From Paenibacillus terricola (GTDB taxonomy: Bacteria > Bacillota > Bacilli > Paenibacillales > Paenibacillaceae): a DNA stretch of 64,000 nucleotides. The position numbers were made by a program, and so were the translations under genes. Shown in pieces: positions 26,181 through 34,436 of the stretch; within the stretch, counting starts at the first letter, position 1, and each line of letters opens with the position of its first letter. The notes under the pieces were generated by a model. It saw only the letters and a program-made list of their open reading frames with translations, did not search any database and was not told where the DNA came from. The stretch lies in NCBI RefSeq assembly GCF_014779765.1, contig NZ_JACXZA010000008.1:124001-188000 (forward strand). Direction: 5' to 3'.

Positions 26181-27965
26181 ATGTTCGTAATCCGAATGAT
26201 GAATGATATGAAGATGAAGAAGAAGCTGGCGCTGGTGTTTATTTCGGCTGCTATTATTCCGCTGCTGATATGCGGCTTATTTCTAATCGAGAAGCTTCGC
26301 GAAATCGTAATTAATGATGCTTTCTCTCAAGCATCCGCCAATGTTGAACGTGTTCAGAAGCGGACGGAGGAGCTGATTAACGTACCGCTGGATATCTCGT
26401 ATCGGCTAATGACGGATAATCGAATGAAGAAGGTGGCCAGCCAGCAATATGACAGCTATGTCGATGTCATTAAGACGTATCGGGAATATACAGACATCCG
26501 TGATTATCTTCAGTTATACAACAAAGAGATATCCGGCATACGTGTCTATGTCTCCAATCCAGGAGCGCTTAATAATTGGGAGTTTATTCAACCGAGCACC
26601 AAGATAACGTCATCCGTTTGGTATCAGGAGGCTGTTGCCCAGAAAGGTCTCGTCGGATGGAACTTGATCCTTGATGAGCGGTATGGGGCTGAGAATCTGA
26701 GTCTCATTCGTGCCTTTCCATTAGACGAACACGGACGCAGCGGTGTTCTTGTTATGAATGTAAACAAGCAGCAATTACATGCGATTGTCGAACAAGAGTC
26801 ATTCCCAACCTTGATCGTGGATGACCACAACCGGATCGTCGCGGCCAACGAAGCGGATATGCTCGGGAAGAATCTGTCTGACATTCACGCCGATTCCAAT
26901 ATCTTGTCTAGCCAGGAAGGCAGTTATGACACACAGATTAACGGTAAATCGTCCAAAGTAGTAATCGCTAACTTGAATCCGGAGAATAGCTGGAATGGGT
27001 TGCGCATTATTTCGATTTTTACGGTGTCAGAAATTACCCATGACGCGAATCAAATCATCATGCTTGGCGTGATTGTGATTACAGGCAGTTTGATTGTTGC
27101 CATCTTATTGATCTATGCATCCGCATCATTAATCTCAAGAAGGCTGCTTCGTTTGAGTAAGCATATGTCCAGAGTAGGAGCTGGCTCTTGGGAAGCAACA
27201 ATCGAAATAGATGGGAAAGATGAGGTCGCCCTGCTGTCCAGGCAGTTTAATGCACTCGTCCGAAACGTCAATGACTTGATTCACGAGGTTAATGAAACGA
27301 ACCAGCAGAAAAATCTCATTGAGCAAAGACAGAACGAGATGAAGTTCAAAATGCTTGCGAGCCAGATCAATCCCCATTTTCTATTCAATTCGTTGGAGTC
27401 GATTCGGATGGAGGCTCACATTCGTAAGCAGGAAGATATCGCTGAAGCAGTATGGATGCTGAGTACATTGCTGAGGAGCAGTCTAGAGGTCGGGAATGGC
27501 ACGATTGAGCTGCGCGAAGAGCTTGAACGCATACGCTGTTACCTGGATCTTCAGAAGTTCCGGTATGAAGATCGTTTGATTTATCGGCTGCGTGTTGATC
27601 CGATGACCGAGAGAATGCAAGTGCCGCCATTGATCATCCAGCCATTAATCGAGAACGCCGTCATACACGGTCTGGATAATCATGTTGAAGGAGCTGTTAT
27701 CGAGTTGGAAGTGATCGGAGTGCCCGAAGGTATACACATTACTGTACGAGACAACGGTGCGGGTTTCAATACCGAACGGCTAGCGCAAATTAGAGAGGAG
27801 CTTTCGGCGTCCGTGCAAGAACAGGAGGGCCAGCGGATTGGGCTGCGCAATGTGAATGATCGGTTAGTTTTGTTATATGGAGCATCAAGCGCGCTGCAGA
27901 TCGAGAGCGAGCCCGGACGTGGTACGGTCGTTAAATTTTTCATTCGTGGAGGTGAATTCCAATGA
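26181..27965 (+). CDS. Sensor histidine kinase, YesM type
   Basis: 594 residues. Transmembrane helix 1 (about 15-35), an extracellular Cache-like sensor (about 40-290), helix 2 (about 293-318), HAMP, then the His_kinase domain with the phosphoacceptor in QINPHFLFNSL (His near 399) and a HATPase (ENAVIHG; DNGAGF). Such kinases detect sugars or a sugar-loaded binding protein outside the cell. ATG 26181 sits 6 bp past GGGAGGG. The stop overlaps the start of the response regulator (ATGA). It precedes importer A, whose genes it probably controls. Confidence 0.92.
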   Translation: MFVIRMMNDMKMKKKLALVFISAAIIPLLICGLFLIEKLREIVINDAFSQASANVERVQKRTEELINVPLDISYRLMTDNRMKKVASQQYDSYVDVIKTYREYTDIRDYLQLYNKEISGIRVYVSNPGALNNWEFIQPSTKITSSVWYQEAVAQKGLVGWNLILDERYGAENLSLIRAFPLDEHGRSGVLVMNVNKQQLHAIVEQESFPTLIVDDHNRIVAANEADMLGKNLSDIHADSNILSSQEGSYDTQINGKSSKVVIANLNPENSWNGLRIISIFTVSEITHDANQIIMLGVIVITGSLIVAILLIYASASLISRRLLRLSKHMSRVGAGSWEATIEIDGKDEVALLSRQFNALVRNVNDLIHEVNETNQQKNLIEQRQNEMKFKMLASQINPHFLFNSLESIRMEAHIRKQEDIAEAVWMLSTLLRSSLEVGNGTIELREELERIRCYLDLQKFRYEDRLIYRLRVDPMTERMQVPPLIIQPLIENAVIHGLDNHVEGAVIELEVIGVPEGIHITVRDNGAGFNTERLAQIREELSASVQEQEGQRIGLRNVNDRLVLLYGASSALQIESEPGRGTVVKFFIRGGEFQ

Positions 27966-29512
27966 TGAAGGTCGTTATCGTGGATGATGAACCGAAGGTC
28001 CGACAGGGCCTTCAAACGCTAATCCCTTGGGAAAGTCTCGGTTTCACCGTAGCAGCAACAGCTGCTAATGGTCAGGAAGCATTGGTTGTTATTAAGGAAG
28101 AAGTGCCGGAAGTCGTCATCGTCGATATCCGCATGCCTGTTATGGATGGATTACAGCTGATTCAGCAGCTAACATCCATCGGTCATCGGATGCAATTTAT
28201 TATCCTCAGCGGCTATGCCGACTTCGAGTATGCCCAACAAGCGATCAAATACGGGGTAACCGGTTATCTTCTAAAACCGGTGGATACTCGCGAAATGTCC
28301 GCTAATCTGATCCGCGTCCGCGAGCGAATCGAACAAGAGCGTGCCCAAAGGAGTCATTCTCAACGGGAAGCTGTAAACCAAGAGCTGATTCTGCGCAACC
28401 TGTTAGTCCCTCAGGAAACACAGGATGCAATGGGTGATCCTATAAAGGGGATAAACCAAATACAGGAAGCGGGGCTGCTGTGGAACAGCTATGAGGTTGT
28501 CGTTATCCATCCTCTGGGATCTGCGTTGGACCGTGCGTTAGCCAAGCTGTCCGATGGCCTCAAACCATTGATAGAGGGGCGGAGCAAGGGAGCAGTGGCC
28601 GTCATTTCCCCTTATGTCGTTCTTCTCCTCAACGAGCCGCTGAGGGGCAGTCAACGGCGTGCATCTCTGTATGACGAGATTATGAATGCAGATGACGGTG
28701 TACGATTCGCTGCGGCAACCGGAGGAGCGGTGTCCGCGCCTGAGTTGGTAGCCGAATCCTATAATAAAGCGCAGGAGGCTGTGCGTCTATCCTTCTTCAG
28801 CGAGAAAGGTTGTCTTCTAGGACCTAGTCCACATCAGCACTCAACTTCGGAGTCATCTCATGTATATCGCGATAGCGCAGAAGAGATGGAGGATCTAGTC
28901 TTCCGCTTGTACTACTGTCTAGATGTTGGGAACGATGCTTTCATCTTGTCGCTTCTGCAAGAGGCTGCAGCTTATTTCATTACGCAGCATCAAGATGAGA
29001 AAGCCGTTAAGGAATCGTTCTTCTTTCTGTCGAACGCCGTTATTCATAAGCTGAATGCGTCAGCCCGAATGGACTCCAAAGAGACGGAGGCTGTATCCCG
29101 TTTCTTGAACGGGATATTCCAGCAACCATATCTCGGTGATCTCTTAGAAGCGATTCATCGCTTTCTACTCGCATTCGCTCACAAGTCAGAGCCTGGGGGC
29201 AAGGAGCAGGATTTTAAGAAAATGATCGACTTTATTCATAAGCATTACGCGGATAACTTGAAGCTGGAAACGTTGGCTGGCCTGCTTAGCTATAGCACTG
29301 CCTATCTTGGACAGCTGTTCAAGAATCGAACAGGCGAGTACTTCAACACCTATCTGGACAAGGTTCGCATTCAGAGAGCTAAGGAGCTGCTGAGCCAAGG
29401 GATGAAGGTCTATGAGGTCGCCGAATGTGTTGGTTACACAAATGTGAACTACTTCCACAGCAAGTTTAAGAAGTACGAAGGCCGCTCGCCTTCGGAATAT
29501 AAGAATCATTAA
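27962..29512 (+). CDS. Response regulator, YesN type (receiver plus AraC)
   Basis: 516 residues. Receiver domain at 1-120 with acidic pocket DDE, phosphoacceptor Asp in IVDIRMP and the conserved Lys in LLKPVD. A long middle region (about 130-405) precedes the C-terminal AraC domain (STAYLGQLFKNRTG; NVNYFHSKFKKYEG). Partner of the overlapping YesM gene, with GGAGGTG before the ATG. Importer A starts 85 bp downstream in the same direction and is the obvious target. Confidence 0.93.
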   Translation: MMKVVIVDDEPKVRQGLQTLIPWESLGFTVAATAANGQEALVVIKEEVPEVVIVDIRMPVMDGLQLIQQLTSIGHRMQFIILSGYADFEYAQQAIKYGVTGYLLKPVDTREMSANLIRVRERIEQERAQRSHSQREAVNQELILRNLLVPQETQDAMGDPIKGINQIQEAGLLWNSYEVVVIHPLGSALDRALAKLSDGLKPLIEGRSKGAVAVISPYVVLLLNEPLRGSQRRASLYDEIMNADDGVRFAAATGGAVSAPELVAESYNKAQEAVRLSFFSEKGCLLGPSPHQHSTSESSHVYRDSAEEMEDLVFRLYYCLDVGNDAFILSLLQEAAAYFITQHQDEKAVKESFFFLSNAVIHKLNASARMDSKETEAVSRFLNGIFQQPYLGDLLEAIHRFLLAFAHKSEPGGKEQDFKKMIDFIHKHYADNLKLETLAGLLSYSTAYLGQLFKNRTGEYFNTYLDKVRIQRAKELLSQGMKVYEVAECVGYTNVNYFHSKFKKYEGRSPSEYKNH

Positions 29513-29597
29513 TTTGTAGATGATTTTCTCCGAAATCCGTTAGATGGGCCTTGTCTCCTCTCTCCTTTAAGATGAAAGACATGAGAGGGGAGAAGCA

Positions 29598-30554
29598 ATG
29601 AAAACAGTAACAAGCAATGCAGAAAACGCATACAAACTGCCGAAGCGTCACGCGTGGAAGGTATTCCGAAACCAACAGTACCTTTACTACATGTCTATTC
29701 CATTCGTTCTTTGGGTTTTTGTATTTCAGTACTTGCCATTATGGGGCTGGACGATGGCCTTCCAGAAATATAAACCTGGTCTTGGCTTCCTGGATCAGAA
29801 ATGGGTAGGTCTTGAGCACTTCAGCGTGTTATTCGGCGATGAGCATTTCTACCAAGTGCTGCGCAACACACTGGCTATGAGCTTGATGGGCTTAATTGCT
29901 GGCTTTATCGTACCGGTCGTGTTCGCGCTGCTGCTCAATGAGGTCCGGGTACAAGTGATGAAGCGATTTGTTCAAACCGTATCGTACTTGCCGCACTTCG
30001 TATCATGGGTCGTTGCTGCAGGCATCGTCACCAAGATGCTCTCGACGGATGGCGGTGTTGTGAACGATATTCTGATGAACCTGCATCTAATCGATAAACC
30101 CCTTCAATTCATGGCAGAAGGAAATTTGTTCTGGGGAATTGTAACCGGGGCAGATATTTGGAAAGAAACCGGGTGGAGCGCGATTATTTATCTTGCTGCT
30201 ATCTCGGGTATTGGGCCTGAGTTGTATGAAGCGGCGAGAGTGGACGGAGCAAGCCGGCTTCAACAGATGTGGCATATTACACTGCCTGGTATTCGCCCAA
30301 CGATCATTGTGCTCTTGATCATGTCTATTGGACACCTGCTCGGCACAGGTTTTGAGAAGCAGTTTCTGCTTGGCAACCATTTGGTCATCGATTACTCCGA
30401 AGTGCTTGATTTGTATGCGCTTAATTATGGTCTGGCGATGGGACGGTACTCTTTCGGAACAGCGATCAACATTTTCAATTCCGTGATTAGCCTGCTCCTA
30501 CTGTTTGCAGCCAATGGTATATTCAAGCGCTTTACGAACGAAAGCATTATGTAA
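29598..30554 (+). CDS. Oligosaccharide ABC permease, LplB type (importer A)
   Basis: 318 residues with six predicted helices; YLPLWGWTMAFQKYKPG at the N-terminus is characteristic of LplB/YteP permeases. The coupling loop reads EAARVDGASRLQQMWHITLPG. Closely similar to the first permease of importer B (45148-46101). GAGGGGAGAAG precedes the ATG. First gene of a three-gene importer with no ATPase, directly after YesM/YesN and before mannan-degrading enzymes, so beta-manno-oligosaccharides are the likely cargo. Confidence 0.92.
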   Translation: MKTVTSNAENAYKLPKRHAWKVFRNQQYLYYMSIPFVLWVFVFQYLPLWGWTMAFQKYKPGLGFLDQKWVGLEHFSVLFGDEHFYQVLRNTLAMSLMGLIAGFIVPVVFALLLNEVRVQVMKRFVQTVSYLPHFVSWVVAAGIVTKMLSTDGGVVNDILMNLHLIDKPLQFMAEGNLFWGIVTGADIWKETGWSAIIYLAAISGIGPELYEAARVDGASRLQQMWHITLPGIRPTIIVLLIMSIGHLLGTGFEKQFLLGNHLVIDYSEVLDLYALNYGLAMGRYSFGTAINIFNSVISLLLLFAANGIFKRFTNESIM

Positions 30555-30568
30555 GGAGGAAAGATAGC

Positions 30569-31507
30569 ATGGAGTCAGTCAAAAGCAGTTCATTCAACAG
30601 CCGGATGGGCAGAAGGTTGAAGTCGAAATCGCCACAGGATTTCATACTGGAACTTTTCGTTTACGTGTTTCTGATTGTCGTAACGGTCGCTACAATCTAC
30701 CCGTTCCTGAACGTGTTGGCAATCTCCTTTAACGATTCTGTCGATACCGTTAGAGGCGGGATTACGATCTGGCCGCGGGAGTTCACGTTCCGCAACTACG
30801 ATTTGATATTTACCTTCGGCGGGTTGATTACAGGATTCAAGATCTCGGTATTACGAACGGTAATCGGCACTGTTGCAGGTTTATTCAGCGGCTCGATGCT
30901 CGCATATACGTTGTCGAGAAGCGATTTCCGAGCAAGACGGTTCATTTCAACCTTTCTAGCCATCACAATGTATGTTTCCGGAGGCTTGATTCCAGGATTT
31001 ATCTTGATGAAGAACCTCCACTTGATCGATACGTTTGCTGTATACATTCTGCCAGGACTCGTAAGCGCTTTTAATGTTTTCGTTATTCGTTCGTTTATTG
31101 ACGGACTTCCTTATGCGCTTCAAGAATCGGCCAAGCTGGATGGTGCTAACGACTTCACGATCTACTGGCGCGTTATTCTTCCATTGTGCAAGCCGGCACT
31201 CGCGACAGTAGCGCTGTTCTTGGCAGTCGGCCAATGGAACTCGTGGTTCGATACGTACTTGTTCAACGGGTCCAATGAATCATTAACAACCCTTCAGTAT
31301 GAATTGATGAAAATATTGCAAAGCACTACGACAACCGCAACCAATTCGCAAGACGCCGCCAACATGGCCCAGCGTATGCAGCAGGTATCGCCGGAATCCG
31401 TCAAAATGGCAATTACGATCATCGTAACGGTACCGATTCTAGTCGTGTATCCTTTCTTGCAAAAATATTTCGTTAAAGGCATGACGCTCGGTGCTGTAAA
31501 GAGTTAG
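30569..31507 (+). CDS. Oligosaccharide ABC permease, YtcP/LplC type (importer A)
   Basis: 312 residues, second permease. The EAA loop is ESAKLDGANDFTIYWRVILP, and the C-terminus LQKYFVKGMTLGAVKS is typical of this subunit. Strong AAGGAGG, 14 bp after the previous stop. Paralogous to 46114-47019. It works with the LplB-type subunit and the following binding lipoprotein. Confidence 0.92.
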   Translation: MESVKSSSFNSRMGRRLKSKSPQDFILELFVYVFLIVVTVATIYPFLNVLAISFNDSVDTVRGGITIWPREFTFRNYDLIFTFGGLITGFKISVLRTVIGTVAGLFSGSMLAYTLSRSDFRARRFISTFLAITMYVSGGLIPGFILMKNLHLIDTFAVYILPGLVSAFNVFVIRSFIDGLPYALQESAKLDGANDFTIYWRVILPLCKPALATVALFLAVGQWNSWFDTYLFNGSNESLTTLQYELMKILQSTTTTATNSQDAANMAQRMQQVSPESVKMAITIIVTVPILVVYPFLQKYFVKGMTLGAVKS

Positions 31508-31593
31508 TGCCTATGCCATTACGGTATATCCAGGCCTATCGCCTGTCCTATACAAATTTCATTATGCTCACTTATTAAGGGAGGTTTCGCTTC

Positions 31594-33303
31594 ATGAAGG
31601 TAACCAAAAAAGGGACGGTCACCACTTCTTTGCTTGCGCTGTCAGTAGTAGTAGCACTTACGGGTTGTTCGAGCAATAAAGGATCGTCAACAACAGAAGG
31701 GACTCATGCAGAGGAAGGTTCGACGTCTGGGACAAGCCTGAAACCCATTACGCTCACTTATTTCTCGGAGGATTCGAGCACGAACTGGAATAATATGAAG
31801 GACGAAGTCGGCAAGGTCATTGCAGAGAAGACCGGCGTAACTTTGGATGCTGAGTTCGCAGTCGGCGACCCGGTTCAGAAGATTTCATTGATCGCAGCGA
31901 CAGGCAACTACCCCGATCTGATCGCAGCCAAGGCGGATGTAGGCAAGCTGGTTGACGCAGGAGCCATCCTCGACCTGACGGATTTGATTGATAAGCATGC
32001 TCCGAACATCAAGAAAATGCTTGGCGATAAGCTCGTTCGAACGAAGTACAGCCTTGATGACCAAGCGATCTATGCAATTCCGACCTGGTCCTCGGTCGAT
32101 GAGAAGAAGTTCAAAACGGATGGCGGCTTCGAGCTTCAGCATCGCGTCGTGAAAGAAGCGGGATATCCGGAAATTCGTACCGTGAAGGATTACGAGAAGG
32201 TCATTCAAGATTACATCGCGAAGCATCCAACAGACGAGAATGGCAATAAAAATATCGGTTTATCCTTAAATGCAGACGATTGGCATATGTATCAGGTAAC
32301 GAATTCGGGATTCCAGACGACTGGCGGACCCGATGACGGCGAGTACTACATCGATCAAGAGACTCACCAAGCGACGTATCATTTCCGTCGTCCAGAGGAG
32401 AAGGAATACTTCCGCTGGCTGAATCACATGAATGATATTGGATTGCTTGATCCAGAGAGCTTCGTGCAGAAGACGGATCAGTTCAAGGCGAAGGTCGCAT
32501 CGGGCCGCGTCCTTGGTTTGGCCGACCCGGAATGGGATTATGGCGATGGTCAGAACGCGTTGAAAGCAGCAGGCAAGTTCGATCAGACTTACGGCCACTA
32601 TCCAGTCACGATGAGCAAGGATTACAAGGATACGAATTTCTGGCCTGCAGGCTTTGACGGAGGCTATGGCATCTCGATTTCCAGCAAAACGAAGGATCCG
32701 GTTCGTGCAATTCAGTTCCTGGACTATCTTGCATCCGAAGAAGGCCAAATCCTTGTGAACTGGGGCATTGAAGGAAAACATTATACGTACGAGAACGGTA
32801 AGCGGACGATCATTCCAGAGGTACAGCAGCGTATGGATAAGGACGGCGCTGCCTTCCAGAAAGAGTCCGGCATCGGTCTGTACTGGAACATGATGGTTCA
32901 TTACGGCGACGGAATTAAAGATTCTACAGGCAACTTCTTCACGCGCAACTATCCGGAGATGCTTACAGCGACGTATAATGAGGCGGAGAAGGAGACGTTA
33001 AAGGGGTACGGCATTGATCATTGGAAGGATCTCTTCCCTTCGGAAGAAGAGTTCCAGCCAAGAGCCTATGGTGCGGCGTACACGATGTCCTTGCCAAATG
33101 ATGATCCCGCAGTTATCCTCGGAGCGAAGATGAAGGATATTACATGGAAGCGCATCCCGCAAGCTGTCATGTCGAAACCGGAACAATTCGATGCGATCTG
33201 GGACGCTTATATGGCGGATCTGGAGAAGGCTGGCGTAGAAGAGATGGAAGCATCCTATACGAAGCACATCCAAGATCGAATCAAACTGTGGTCTAACCAG
33301 TAA
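31594..33303 (+). CDS. Oligosaccharide-binding lipoprotein, LipO type (importer A)
   Basis: 569 residues, the large LipO/LplA class rather than the 430-residue class. Lipoprotein signal with lipobox LTGC at about residues 22-25 and a Ser/Thr-rich linker. It captures the oligosaccharide at the outer face of the membrane for the two upstream permeases. GGGAGG before the ATG; a strong terminator follows. Its sequence runs parallel to the importer B binding protein, with shared stretches such as VGDP and ALPEWDY-like WDYGDG. Confidence 0.92.
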   Translation: MKVTKKGTVTTSLLALSVVVALTGCSSNKGSSTTEGTHAEEGSTSGTSLKPITLTYFSEDSSTNWNNMKDEVGKVIAEKTGVTLDAEFAVGDPVQKISLIAATGNYPDLIAAKADVGKLVDAGAILDLTDLIDKHAPNIKKMLGDKLVRTKYSLDDQAIYAIPTWSSVDEKKFKTDGGFELQHRVVKEAGYPEIRTVKDYEKVIQDYIAKHPTDENGNKNIGLSLNADDWHMYQVTNSGFQTTGGPDDGEYYIDQETHQATYHFRRPEEKEYFRWLNHMNDIGLLDPESFVQKTDQFKAKVASGRVLGLADPEWDYGDGQNALKAAGKFDQTYGHYPVTMSKDYKDTNFWPAGFDGGYGISISSKTKDPVRAIQFLDYLASEEGQILVNWGIEGKHYTYENGKRTIIPEVQQRMDKDGAAFQKESGIGLYWNMMVHYGDGIKDSTGNFFTRNYPEMLTATYNEAEKETLKGYGIDHWKDLFPSEEEFQPRAYGAAYTMSLPNDDPAVILGAKMKDITWKRIPQAVMSKPEQFDAIWDAYMADLEKAGVEEMEASYTKHIQDRIKLWSNQ

Positions 33304-33321
33304 TTCAGGTTTGAATAAACG

Positions 33322-33373
33322 AAGGGGCCGTTCTCCATTTCCTTATCGGAAAGGAGAAGCTGCCCCTTTTTTT
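33322..33373 (+). terminator. Terminator of importer A
   Basis: AAGGGGC (33322-33328) pairs with GCCCCTT (33362-33368), an inner stem TTCTCC/GGAGAA forms as well, and a run of T follows. It separates the importer from the downstream glycosidase genes, probably allowing partial read-through. Confidence 0.85.
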
Positions 33374-33444
33374 CTCATCGTGTTAGGTGAGCTGTTGGAC
33401 AAAGAAAGAAAAAAGTAGAAATTTAAGAGGAGTGGATCATAGAG

Positions 33445-34407
33445 ATGCCGAATGCAGTTCCTTGTAATCCGAATGCCATCCATGAAGTAAAAGCCGTTCT
33501 ACGATACTTAAACGAAATATGTGGAAGAGGTATCCTTACCGGACAACATACTCAAACGAATGTACAGAAAGAGCTTCTGTATATTGAACAAGTCACAGGG
33601 AAGCTGCCGGCGTTATGCGGGTTTGAGCTGTTGAGTTATTCGCCTAATATTAACGAGGCTAAGAGCAGCAAGGAATGCTTGCTTGAAATCGAAGAGAACC
33701 GCAATACGCTGGACCGAGCTTGGGAATGGGCGGAACGTAAAGGGCTGATCACATTCACATGGCATTGGTTCTCTCCCCTCGGAGGTTGGGATAAGTCCTT
33801 CTATTCCAAGAATACGACCTTTGATGCCTCCAAGGCTGTCGTTGAGGGAACAGCAGAGTATAAAGCGCTCATTGCTGACATGGACCATATGGCTGCCATA
33901 CTGATGCCGTTCTGTGAGAGACGAATTCCGATTCTATGGCGACCCTTCCATGAAGCAGAAGGAGATTGGTTCTGGTGGGGGCATAAGGGGCCGGAAGTTG
34001 CCAAGCAGCTGTACCGCATCATGTATGATCGGTATACCCATGTGCATGCGCTTAACAATCTGATTTGGGTATGGAATTCCCCATTAGCAGAGGGATATGT
34101 AGGTGACGATGTGGCAGACGTCATATCCAGGGATCTGTATCCTCCCAAACACAGCCATACCGACTTAAAGTCGGAGTATGAGGAATTAATTCGGATTACT
34201 TCAACTCCGAAGCTCGCAGCCCTAGGTGAGATTGGTGTACTGCCTAGCATTAAGCAGCTATCGCAAACTAGAATTCCGTGGTTGTGGTACATGATCTGGT
34301 CCAATGAATTCGGAGCATCCGGAGAGTGGACCTCCGAGGAGGAGCTTCGCCAAGCGTACCAGCATGAATATGCGATTACATTGGATAAGCTTCCCGCATT
34401 GTATTGA
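33445..34407 (+). CDS. Intracellular beta-mannanase, GH26
   Basis: 320 residues: a bare GH26 catalytic domain without signal peptide or binding module, so it acts on imported manno-oligosaccharides. The acid/base Glu is in RPFHEAEG, followed by WFWWG; the nucleophile Glu is in ALGEIG. LTGQHTQ and FTWHWFSP are also family stretches. It differs from the secreted, two-module GH26 enzyme encoded at 37356-39457. GAGGAG is 12 bp before the ATG. Followed 29 bp later by a GH2 gene. Confidence 0.9.
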   Translation: MPNAVPCNPNAIHEVKAVLRYLNEICGRGILTGQHTQTNVQKELLYIEQVTGKLPALCGFELLSYSPNINEAKSSKECLLEIEENRNTLDRAWEWAERKGLITFTWHWFSPLGGWDKSFYSKNTTFDASKAVVEGTAEYKALIADMDHMAAILMPFCERRIPILWRPFHEAEGDWFWWGHKGPEVAKQLYRIMYDRYTHVHALNNLIWVWNSPLAEGYVGDDVADVISRDLYPPKHSHTDLKSEYEELIRITSTPKLAALGEIGVLPSIKQLSQTRIPWLWYMIWSNEFGASGEWTSEEELRQAYQHEYAITLDKLPALY

Positions 34408-34436
34408 TCGAACGTTACTCTGAAGAATAGGACGTG

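Noticed and set aside
32266-32901. 211-codon minus-strand frame inside the importer A binding protein
   Set aside because: Antisense shadow of a clear lipoprotein gene; no start signal or domain.
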